Assembly (NCBI GenBank): GCA_965216905.1 | Contig: OZ244213.1 | Coordinates: 620,001 to 684,000, forward strand | From: G965216905 sp965216905 | Lineage (GTDB): Bacteria; Actinomycetota; Acidimicrobiia; Spongiisociales; ZC4RG35 | Reading direction: 5' to 3' | DNA length: 64,000 nucleotides | In this document: positions 1-6,407 of the stretch, one piece after another | How positions within the stretch are numbered: position 1 is the first letter of the stretch | Layout of the letters: each line of letters opens with the position of its first letter | Notes under the pieces: model-generated | Told to the model about the DNA's origin: nothing | The model's database searches: none | What the model saw: the letters and a program-made list of their open reading frames with translations, nothing else | Translations under genes and position numbers: made by a program

Positions 1-1
1 G

Positions 2-373
2 CTCGGATTGGTTTGCTTCTTCGACGCGCTCCACGACATGGGCGATCCCATCGGGGTCGTTGCCGCGGTGGCGAGCCAGCTCGACCCGGATGGCCGAGTT
101 CTCGTCGTGGAGCCTCGGGCGGCCGACAAGCTCGAAGACAACATCAACCCCGTCGGAAGGTGGTTCTACGCCGCATCGACCTTCCTGTGCACTCCGAGTG
201 CGCTGGCCGCCGGCTCACATGCCTTGGGTGCGCAGGCCGGACCTGCCCGCCTGACGGACGTGATCAGCAAGGGCGGTCTACCGAACGTCGAGGTCGTCCT
301 CGAGACGCCATTCAACCTGGTCATCGCCGCACACGGCCGAATCGACCACTCGACAACACAGAAGGAGAATTGA
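2..373 (+). CDS. SAM-dependent methyltransferase, C-terminal part
   Basis: The reading frame enters from outside the window and ends in TGA. The visible 124 codons hold the motif FFDALHDMGDP followed by a strand-turn LVVEP and the segment NPVGRWFYAAST. This arrangement is typical of the second half of class I methyltransferases of the regulator/methyltransferase type found in actinobacteria, in which a winged-helix N-terminus precedes the SAM fold. The SAM-binding glycine loop must lie upstream and cannot be checked. Substrate is unknown. The next gene starts 1 bp after the stop, and its ribosome binding site (gaaggag) lies inside this gene, so the two are probably co-transcribed. Confidence 0.75.
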   Translation, partial: LGLVCFFDALHDMGDPIGVVAAVASQLDPDGRVLVVEPRAADKLEDNINPVGRWFYAASTFLCTPSALAAGSHALGAQAGPARLTDVISKGGLPNVEVVLETPFNLVIAAHGRIDHSTTQKEN

Positions 374-374
374 C

Positions 375-1040
375 ATGAAGAAGAGGACACTGACGATCCT
401 GGTGGCGGCATTGCTCGCCGCCGCCGCACTCCCGGCATTGGCCGGGGTCCTCGCCGAACCGAGTGGGCCGATCGTGCAGACTTCCCAGATGGGACGTTTC
501 GACGAGGGCCACCTGCCACGGACCGCTGAGGCGACGTTGGTGCGACACGAGGACCACGTCGAGGTCACCGTCAACACTCGAGTTGGGGGCGAGATGTTCG
601 TGGTGGACCCGGTGAACCCTCCGGGAGGGTTCGCGGGATCCGAGTGGAGACGGGGCGACGCCACCACACTGTGGTTCGTCCTGTTCAACAAGCCCGATGC
701 GTGCATCGATGGATGTGGAGTCGACGAGGTCATCGCGGCCTTGAACGGCGAAGACTACGCCGGTGTGGGTCTGTTCTACGGGGCCGGGTCGATCGCGACC
801 ACGGGCAGCTGGAACACGGCCGCCCCACTGGCCGAAGGCGACACCACCGGGCTGCTGATCGGGGAGGCACTCGCCGACGCTTCAGCTACGGAGATCCACG
901 TTGTGGTTCGCTCACACGGTTCGGCGCGGTCCCTCGAGCGCGCCGACCTCACCGCCGCCCTCACCTCCTTCGCAGGGGGATGTGACGCAAATGTTTGCGG
1001 CGACGTCCAGGACGCCGTCTTCGCCCCAGTCGACAACTAG
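375..1040 (+). CDS. Secreted hypothetical protein
   Basis: A 221-residue protein with a clear Sec signal peptide: MKKR, then a hydrophobic run rich in Ala and Leu to about residue 23, with a probable cleavage after ALAGVLA. The mature part has no family I recognise. It contains two close cysteine pairs (DACIDGCG near residue 112 and GGCDANVCGD near 208) that could form disulfides outside the cell. The start is supported by a gaaggag sequence 6-9 bp upstream. It sits directly behind the methyltransferase gene and ahead of a hairpin terminator, so it closes that transcript. Function unknown. Confidence 0.75.
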   Translation: MKKRTLTILVAALLAAAALPALAGVLAEPSGPIVQTSQMGRFDEGHLPRTAEATLVRHEDHVEVTVNTRVGGEMFVVDPVNPPGGFAGSEWRRGDATTLWFVLFNKPDACIDGCGVDEVIAALNGEDYAGVGLFYGAGSIATTGSWNTAAPLAEGDTTGLLIGEALADASATEIHVVVRSHGSARSLERADLTAALTSFAGGCDANVCGDVQDAVFAPVDN

Positions 1041-1052
1041 GCAACGAGGTGG

Positions 1053-1077
1053 CTGGGGGTCTCACACAGACCCCCAG
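1053..1077 (+). terminator. Hairpin terminator after the secreted-protein gene
   Basis: A perfect 10-bp stem (ctgggggtct / agacccccag) with a 5-nt loop lies 12 bp after the stop codon of the secreted-protein gene. It has no long T-tract, as is common in high-GC actinobacteria. Confidence 0.75.
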
Positions 1078-1097
1078 TCTCCGCATCAAGGAGAGCC

Positions 1098-1823
1098 ATG
1101 CTGCACACAAACCTCTGCGAAGCCTTTGGAATCGAATGTCCGATCATCTCCGCGCCGATGGCCGGCCCTGCCACTGTCGAACTCGCATCGGCCGTCTCCG
1201 AAGCGGGCGGACCGAGCTTCCTCGGCACGGTCCCCGGCCTAGGGCCAAGCCTGCTCCGTCAACAGGTCCGGCAGATAAAGGGCCGGACCGACAAGCCGTT
1301 CGGCGTTGGATCCATTTCTTCATGGCCTGGAATCGACGAGCTCATGGCGGCCACAAGCCACTCGTTTTCCGGACCGACACCGCACGTGCCCCCAGCAAGA
1401 GCCGCTGGGATCGAGACAGTCAACCACGTGCAGCAGGCGTCGCATGCGGAAGCGGCGGTCGCGGCCGGGGTCGAAGCCATCGCAGCGCAGGGGACCAGGG
1501 TCGGCGTTCGACCTGGCGACCGACGAGGGTTTCCCCGAGGACATCGGGGGTCGAGTCCTCAACAACGACCTCACCCAGAGATGGCACTCCACAGCGCCGA
1601 CTTCGGCGAGCGTCTCCCAGAGGGGCGGTCACAACTCAGACACGCCTTCTCCACGGGAGATGAAACACAGATTCCCAACCGACTGGGCCCGGCGGCCGGG
1701 CTCGTCCGACGGGTGGAATCGGCCGGTGACAACGTGCAACGACTGGTTGCAGAGGCCGGACAACGCCTCCGCCACCGGCCATCGGAGCTGCCGAATCAGG
1801 AACTAGGCGGTGAGCAGGCATGA
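1098..1823 (+). pseudogene. Nitronate monooxygenase pseudogene (internal deletion and frameshifts)
   Basis: The frame starting at ATG 1098 (aaggag just upstream) encodes a good nitronate monooxygenase/2-nitropropane dioxygenase N-terminus: GIECPIISAPMAG, a glycine-rich turn, GVGSISSWPGID, and up to VEAIAAQGT near residue 130. There the frame changes. The family's C-terminal segment AFDLATDEGFPEDIGGRVL continues in the +1 frame from about base 1500, and a final piece (AAGLVRRVESAGDNVQRLV) returns to the original frame near 1690-1770. About a hundred residues between QGT and AFDLA, which carry the FMN phosphate-binding end of the TIM barrel, are missing. The gene cannot make an active flavoenzyme. 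Its stop still overlaps the next start as ATGA, a relic of translational coupling. Confidence 0.8.
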
Positions 1824-2857
1824 CCATGGACGCACTTGAGCGCACTTCGCGGCGGGCCCTGGTCTTCACTCCAATGGAGAACAACCGGCAGCTTCTGGTA
1901 GAGGCCGCCGTCCACGCCGAAGAGCGGGGCTACGGGGCTGTGGTGATCCCGGAGGCATGGGGTCTCGACGCCACCATCGTCCTGGCCGAGATCGCCCAAC
2001 AAACCGAGCGAATCCGCCTGGTGGCCGGGATCCTCTCGGTCTGGGGACGAACGCCGGCCACGTTGGCGATGACCGCAGCCACCCTCGACGACCTCTCGGG
2101 TGGCCGGTTCGTGCTCGGCCTGGGTGCCAGCACGCCGGTCCTCGCCGAACGGCTCCACGGAACACGATTCGTGGGGTCCGCCAACCGGCTGGCAGCCACA
2201 GTCGCCACGGTCCGCTCGTTGCTCCGCGGCGAGCGGACCACCGGGTTCAGTGGTCAGCCCGGTCTGGCACTAGGACGCGACCCACGACCCGACATACCCA
2301 TCTGGGTCGCAGGTCTCGGCCCACGTGCCGCGAGAGTCGCCACGACCATGGCCGATGCTTGGTTCCCGGTGATGATCCCCAGGTCCTGCATCGAAGAGGT
2401 GAGAGGCTCGACAGCAGGGCCGGAGGAGTCTTGGGAGCTGGTGACCGGCCCGATGGTGGCGATGGCTGACGACGAGCATCGGGCGAGGTCGACCATCGAG
2501 CAACTGGTCGCATGGTATCTGTGCGGCATGGGGAGGCTGTACGGTGACTACGTGGCCCGATCGGGCCATTCCGAAGCCGTCGATGCCCTCCGCGCCGTCA
2601 ATCCGAAACCGCGGATGGGCACCATGACATGGCCGGAAGAGGCCAACGGGCTTCTCGAGGAGCTGGCGGTGTTCGGAGACTCCCCAAACGTGGCCGATCA
2701 GCTTCGCCGCTGGGACGAACGCGTTGACCTCCTCACTGTGGTCACCGGGCCGAGCTCAACAGCAAACATCCACCAACTCATCGACGCCTGCTCCCCCGAC
2801 ACGCACCTGGCAACGTCGTCGGCGACGACCGGTCCGTCGGGGACGGGAGACTCCTGA
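1820..2857 (+). CDS. LLM-class (luciferase-like) F420-type oxidoreductase
   Basis: A 345-residue protein with the bacterial luciferase/F420-dependent oxidoreductase fold. Visible family blocks are AEERGYGAVVIPEAWG near residue 35, TERIRLVAGIL near 65, LDDLSGGRFVLGLGAS near 95, and PIWVAGLGPRAARVA near 160, where the flavin or deazaflavin binds. It presumably oxidises or reduces a small hydrophobic substrate with F420H2 or FMNH2; the substrate cannot be told. Its start overlaps the stop of the decayed nitronate monooxygenase gene by 4 bp, so the two once formed an operon. F420 is preferred over FMN only because of the actinobacterial setting. Confidence 0.85.
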   Translation: MTMDALERTSRRALVFTPMENNRQLLVEAAVHAEERGYGAVVIPEAWGLDATIVLAEIAQQTERIRLVAGILSVWGRTPATLAMTAATLDDLSGGRFVLGLGASTPVLAERLHGTRFVGSANRLAATVATVRSLLRGERTTGFSGQPGLALGRDPRPDIPIWVAGLGPRAARVATTMADAWFPVMIPRSCIEEVRGSTAGPEESWELVTGPMVAMADDEHRARSTIEQLVAWYLCGMGRLYGDYVARSGHSEAVDALRAVNPKPRMGTMTWPEEANGLLEELAVFGDSPNVADQLRRWDERVDLLTVVTGPSSTANIHQLIDACSPDTHLATSSATTGPSGTGDS

Positions 2858-3003
2858 TTCTCGTGACTCGGCGTTGGCAGCCCAGCGTCCCGAGCAACCG
2901 TCCCACTGCGAATCAGGGCGCTCCGAGCAATCGACGATGGACTGACTGCCACAACCAGATGCCTCGATCGGCTCGGATAGACGGCACGAATCCTCTTGCG
3001 TTG

Positions 3004-3032
3004 TGACAGAATAGTGTTACACTTTTCTGTCA
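3004..3032. promoter_or_regulatory. Palindromic operator over the abiE start, with overlapping promoter
   Basis: A 29-bp inverted repeat centred on base 3018: tgacagaa and agtgt on the left, acact and ttctgtca on the right, with one mismatched pair (3012/3024). The right arm ends on the A of the antitoxin ATG at 3032. A possible promoter overlaps it: ttgcgt (2996-3001), 16 bp, tacact (3018-3023), which would start transcription at or next to the ATG and give a leaderless mRNA. AbiEi antitoxins are known to bind inverted repeats ahead of their own operon and repress it, so this is very likely the autoregulatory operator. Confidence 0.75.
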
Positions 3033-3649
3033 TGAGAGGTTCAATCGCAGAACGAGTAGCCGCCTACGTCGCCGCGCTGCCAGAGCGTTCCTTTGTTTCG
3101 ACGCGCGACATCGACGGTCCGCGGGGCGCGATCGACACCGCGTTCTCACGCCTCGCCGCGAGCGGCGACCTGCACCGGGTCCGCAACGGTCTGTACTGGA
3201 AGGGGACAAGCACACCCATGGGCATGTCCCGACCCCGGGTCGAGGAAGTTGCTCTCGAACTCGGAGGCCCAGGCTCGGGACCTGCTGGGGTCGCAGCAGC
3301 GCAGTGGCTTGGCCTGACATCGCAAGTGCCGGCTACGTTTGTGGTCGCGATCCCAACCCGCGTCCCCAAGCCGTGGCATCGTGTTCGATTCACTCAGCGG
3401 TCAGTTGAGCGGCTGCTGCGGGCGCTTACGCCGACCGAGGTGGCAGTGCTTGAAGTGTTGCGCGCCGGGCCCTCGGTGATGGATACGAGCTGGGAGCGGT
3501 TCGGCGACGTCGTTGCTGAGTTCGTCGAGCGGGGTGAAGTGCGTCCTGACACCCTCAGCGCCGAGATCGCCGACGAGCCCCACCGCAAGGCCCGCACCCG
3601 TTGGGCGGAGCTGTGCACGATGCACCCGACTCTCGCAGCGGCTGCATGA
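3032..3649 (+). CDS. AbiEi-family antitoxin / autorepressor (DUF6088-like)
   Basis: A 205-residue protein with the N-terminal winged-helix layout of type IV AbiEi antitoxins: SFVSTRDIDGPRGAIDTAFSRL, then LHRVRNGLYWKG near residues 20-65, followed by the conserved segment GPGSGPAGVAAAQWLGL near residue 85 and the antitoxin-type C-terminal domain. In the family this protein both represses the operon and neutralises the AbiEii nucleotidyltransferase. I place the start at ATG 3032, not at the in-frame upstream codon 2996, because the operator palindrome and candidate promoter occupy 2996-3032. The stop overlaps the toxin start by 4 bp. The pair lies 1.2 kb outside the tRNA-bounded island. Confidence 0.85.
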   Translation: MRGSIAERVAAYVAALPERSFVSTRDIDGPRGAIDTAFSRLAASGDLHRVRNGLYWKGTSTPMGMSRPRVEEVALELGGPGSGPAGVAAAQWLGLTSQVPATFVVAIPTRVPKPWHRVRFTQRSVERLLRALTPTEVAVLEVLRAGPSVMDTSWERFGDVVAEFVERGEVRPDTLSAEIADEPHRKARTRWAELCTMHPTLAAAA

Positions 3650-4596
3650 CTTGGTCGCTGCGAGAGTCCCCCGATGCGCTCGCAACTGCGGCCGCCCGCG
3701 TTGAAGAGGCGATGGGTATCCCAATGATCCACGTCGAAAAGGACTTCTGGGTCACCGAAGTCTTGCGTGGCGTGGCGCAATGCAGCGCCGAAACTGGAGT
3801 GAGCGCCGTATTCAAGGGAGGCACCAGCCTCTCCAAGGCCTACGACCTGATCCGCCGGTTCTCCGAAGACGTCGACATCATCGTCATCGTCCCAGGACAC
3901 AGCAGAGGCGGCGACGATCGGTGCCTGAAGTCGTTTGTGAGCGCCGCCGAAGCTACCACTGGGCTGATCGGTCAGGTAGACGGCAGAACCGCGACCAGGG
4001 GCGTCAAGCGGACCGCAGTCTTCGAGTACCCCACCACAGGAGACCTTGGCGTGCTTCGTCCGGGTGTAACACTTGAGCTTGGAGCTCGAGGCGGAGCAAT
4101 GCCCACGCGACAGCTTCAGGTGAGCAGCCTTCTCGTCGAACACGCTGCCGACGCCGGCATTGACGTCGACTTCTTCGAGGCCGAGCCCATCGAGCTACAT
4201 GTGCTCGCTCCAGTACGCACTCTGGTCGAGAAACTGACCATCGTCCATCACGCTGCGATGACAGCCGACCATGAAGAACAAGCGCGGCTCGCCCGGCACT
4301 ACTACGACATTTGGTGCCTCCTCAGCGACGCCCCAACAGTGGCCGCGATCGACGAGACCCCCGTCGATGTGCTGGCACGCGAAGTCACGACCTTCACGAC
4401 CGCAGCCGAACTGGAAACCTCAACTCGGCCCGTCTCGGGATTCGCGACCTCACCTGCCTTCTCGGCCGAGCACACCCAAGCGGCTCGCGAAGCATTCGAC
4501 ACCGTCGTCCTACCACAGCTGGTCTGGCCCAACGCTCCGTGTCCCTCGTTTGACGACTGCTGTGCAATCGTCCACGAACACGCGACCCGCCTCTGA
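3646..4596 (+). CDS. AbiEii-family nucleotidyltransferase toxin
   Basis: A 316-residue protein of the AbiEii/AbiGii nucleotidyltransferase family. It carries the signature FKGGTSLSK (residues 56-64) followed by RFSEDVD (71-77), the GG[ST] loop and metal-binding Asp pair of the pol-beta-type fold, preceded by EKDFWVTEVL (31-40). AbiEii toxins are thought to block growth by transferring nucleotides to tRNA or a similar acceptor, giving abortive infection of phage-infected cells or plasmid stabilisation. ATG 3646 overlaps the antitoxin stop (ATGA), so toxin translation is coupled to antitoxin. No catalytic residue looks missing. The length fits the family. Confidence 0.87.
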   Translation: MTWSLRESPDALATAAARVEEAMGIPMIHVEKDFWVTEVLRGVAQCSAETGVSAVFKGGTSLSKAYDLIRRFSEDVDIIVIVPGHSRGGDDRCLKSFVSAAEATTGLIGQVDGRTATRGVKRTAVFEYPTTGDLGVLRPGVTLELGARGGAMPTRQLQVSSLLVEHAADAGIDVDFFEAEPIELHVLAPVRTLVEKLTIVHHAAMTADHEEQARLARHYYDIWCLLSDAPTVAAIDETPVDVLAREVTTFTTAAELETSTRPVSGFATSPAFSAEHTQAAREAFDTVVLPQLVWPNAPCPSFDDCCAIVHEHATRL

Positions 4597-4776
4597 CGTC
4601 AGAGTCGAGCACCAAACTCAGCTGCGCAGACAGACCCCAAAACCGTCATCGCTACCCCTCGGAGGTATCGATTGGACCCCGCGGACACGTATCCCACAGC
4701 CATGCGAGCTGTCGGCCCGCGGTATGGACGCGGTATGGACGCTCACAGCGGTCGATCCGAGGTAGTCCCGAAATGC

Positions 4777-4805
4777 CGAAACCCCTTGCAGTGCAAGGGG
4801 TTTCG
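4777..4805 (-). terminator. Terminator hairpin, probably the original tRNA-fMet terminator
   Basis: A near-perfect hairpin with 14-bp arms (cgaaaccccttgca / tgcaaggggtttcg) around one central base. It lies 4 nt beyond the position matching the tRNA 3' end in the left att copy. That is where the terminator of the tRNA gene is expected on the minus strand, so insertion of the island seems to have separated it from the intact tRNA gene. Confidence 0.7.
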
Positions 4806-4806
4806 T

Positions 4807-4851
4807 TCGTAGCGGGGGCGGGATTTGAACCCGCGACCTTCGGGTTATGAG
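4807..4851. repeat. Left 45-bp att repeat (tRNA-fMet 3' fragment)
   Basis: Identical base for base to 10535-10579. It covers the tRNA region from the anticodon loop through the T-arm and acceptor 3' strand plus 3 bp beyond the discriminator base. The 5' half of the tRNA is absent, so this is not a functional tRNA gene. Identity stops at both ends (4806 t versus 10534 g; 4852 t versus 10580 c). Confidence 0.85.
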
Positions 4852-4946
4852 TTATGACTCACAGTCCGAGCCGGTGATGCCGAGTCCGCGAAAACCACTT
4901 CGGATACGGGTTTCTGAGATTCGGGTGCCGGCCGATCCGACTCGCG

Positions 4947-4966
4947 ACGGCGCCGTACGGCGCCGT
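4947..4966. repeat. Two tandem copies of a 10-bp palindrome
   Basis: acggcgccgt occurs twice head to tail, each copy being its own reverse complement. It lies 48-67 bp downstream of the HEPN gene stop and inside the island end. It could be a terminator for the HEPN transcript or a recombination-protein site. Confidence 0.45.
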
Positions 4967-5013
4967 TCGTTAGACACGGGTTTGACATGGGCAGCCTCCA
5001 GAGCCCTCAACCC

Positions 5014-5613
5014 TCACTCCATGAGCCGGAACCAGTCGCGCACGCTCAATTGAAGTCTCAGCACCTCGTCCTCAGCCAAGGGAGAACAATGAGCCACCGG
5101 CCCGCGCAGCGTGTTCAGGTTGGCCATTACGCGCTCAACCGCCTTCACACTCGACAGCATCCCACCAAAGAGATCCCAATTCGTTTTGATCAGCTCGCCC
5201 AGTTCTCCGAACGTTGTGAAATCGATCGGCTCAGCGGATCGAGGCGTCATGCCCGTGTCCACCTCGCGCTTCTGGCGATCCTCCGCGTCCGACTTGATCC
5301 TTTGCGGCACTCGACCCTCGTTCCACCAGTCCTCACCATCTGACTCAGCGAGAATGTCGGACACCAGCCCTCTGATCGTCCTCTCTAGCGAATAGACGAC
5401 TTCATAGTGCGGAGCCATTCGGGCGGCTTCGGCGCGGATCGCAACTTCAATCTGTGGGTAGTAGTCGGCATCCGCTTCGATCGTCTGGGTATGACCGCGC
5501 CGTAGGTCAATCGCGAACTCACGTTCAACCCGGTCTAGGTCATGCTCAACAAGGAAGTTCGCCATAGCGAACAACTGGATGCCACTCGCCGCGGAGTCGC
5601 TACTGAGTGTCAT
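5014..5613 (-). CDS. Swt1-like HEPN-domain protein (probable ribonuclease toxin/effector)
   Basis: A 199-residue protein whose C-terminal half (about 69-198) matches the Swt1-type HEPN domain. It has the helix YSLERTIRGLVSDIL, the segment DWWNEGRVPQRIK, a PIDFTTFGELGELI block near 129-142, and the HEPN catalytic-type motif R170-x4-H175 (LNTLRGPVAHCSPL). HEPN proteins with R-x4-6-H are usually metal-independent RNases used as toxins or defence effectors. The gene overlaps the stop of the upstream DUF5343 gene by 4 bp, so the two are translated together. This suggests a partner or regulator relationship. The function is inferred from the fold; target RNA unknown. Confidence 0.7.
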   Translation of the reverse strand: MTLSSDSAASGIQLFAMANFLVEHDLDRVEREFAIDLRRGHTQTIEADADYYPQIEVAIRAEAARMAPHYEVVYSLERTIRGLVSDILAESDGEDWWNEGRVPQRIKSDAEDRQKREVDTGMTPRSAEPIDFTTFGELGELIKTNWDLFGGMLSSVKAVERVMANLNTLRGPVAHCSPLAEDEVLRLQLSVRDWFRLME

Positions 5614-6221
5614 CTCGAAAGGAGGTTGTCGCGGAGGCTCTTGAAGATCGCATTGAACACCGCAATGTCAGACGTGGCAGGCAAGTGCAGGTTGATCGTG
5701 TAGCCGAGATTGAGACCACTCGGAAGCTCAGCGCTCACCGTCGGCATTGACTCCATAGCGTCCGTTGGTTCCTCAGGTCGAGCAATTGGTGCATCAAAGT
5801 CCGCGAAGGCTTTGAGGGCTTTGAAAGACCCGAGAATCGATCCGACGGTACTTGAGTTCTTCTCCGTCCCGGTGACCTGCACAATGACTCCCTTGACTTC
5901 CGAGTCGGAGGCATCATGGATGTACTCATTGACGTCGTAGAGTGCCGAGTACCCTATTCGAAGTGCCTCAGCGGCGGCTGCGCCTGACTCGTTCTCGTTT
6001 CGGAATCGTTCGTATAGGTCGGTTGGTGACCCGTCTGAAGCGAGAAAGCCCGACTTCTTCAGGAACGGAATCACTGGTTTGGGGCTACCACCCTTCATGC
6101 CGAGCTTCGTCGCCAGATAGTCCTGGCTGAACTTGTCAGGCGTTGCAGCCTTCTTGATCTTCTCGAGAACTTTGGTGATGTTCCCGTAGGCCGCCATATA
6201 GGGAACCTTCTTTTCTGCCAT
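5610..6221 (-). CDS. DUF5343-family protein, partner of the HEPN gene
   Basis: A 203-residue protein starting MAEKKVPYMAAYGNITKVLEK. The N-terminal half (about 10-70) reads as a winged-helix-like DNA-binding layout: YLATKLGMKGGSPKPVIPFL, then LKKSGFLASDGSPTDLYERF. This is the conserved core of DUF5343. The C-terminal end (GYTINLHLPATSDIAVFNAI) is a strand-helix unit seen in the same family. No enzyme residues are evident. It is first in a two-gene unit with the HEPN protein; a role as sensor, repressor or antidote is plausible but not shown. The 186 bp upstream, up to the hsdR stop, hold no other gene and must contain its promoter. Confidence 0.7.
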   Translation of the reverse strand: MAEKKVPYMAAYGNITKVLEKIKKAATPDKFSQDYLATKLGMKGGSPKPVIPFLKKSGFLASDGSPTDLYERFRNENESGAAAAEALRIGYSALYDVNEYIHDASDSEVKGVIVQVTGTEKNSSTVGSILGSFKALKAFADFDAPIARPEEPTDAMESMPTVSAELPSGLNLGYTINLHLPATSDIAVFNAIFKSLRDNLLSR

Positions 6222-6407
6222 TCACGCCTCCAATCTGCTCGGTGCCGGGTAGAGAGATGACACTGCTGTAAGTACAATCATGTAACTTATCCACAGGCTA
6301 GACATCGACTCGGTGCCTAACAAGATCGCGAAAACCGCGCGCACTCTGCGATCCTGTCCTGGTAGCGCCTCCGACTTCCACGCCAGAGTGATCGACAAGC
6401 AACGTCC

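Larger units (their letters stand above)
4597..5013. other. Intergenic stretch with island left boundary
   Basis: No gene is supported here. It holds two tandem copies of an 11-bp unit (ggtatggacgc, 4721-4742), the displaced tRNA-type terminator (4777-4805), the left copy of the 45-bp att repeat (4807-4851) and a doubled 10-bp palindrome (4947-4966). The left end of the island falls inside it. Confidence 0.7.

Noticed and set aside
4807..4851. A second tRNA-fMet gene
   Set aside because: Only the 3' part is present; D-arm and 5' acceptor strand are absent, so it is an att remnant.
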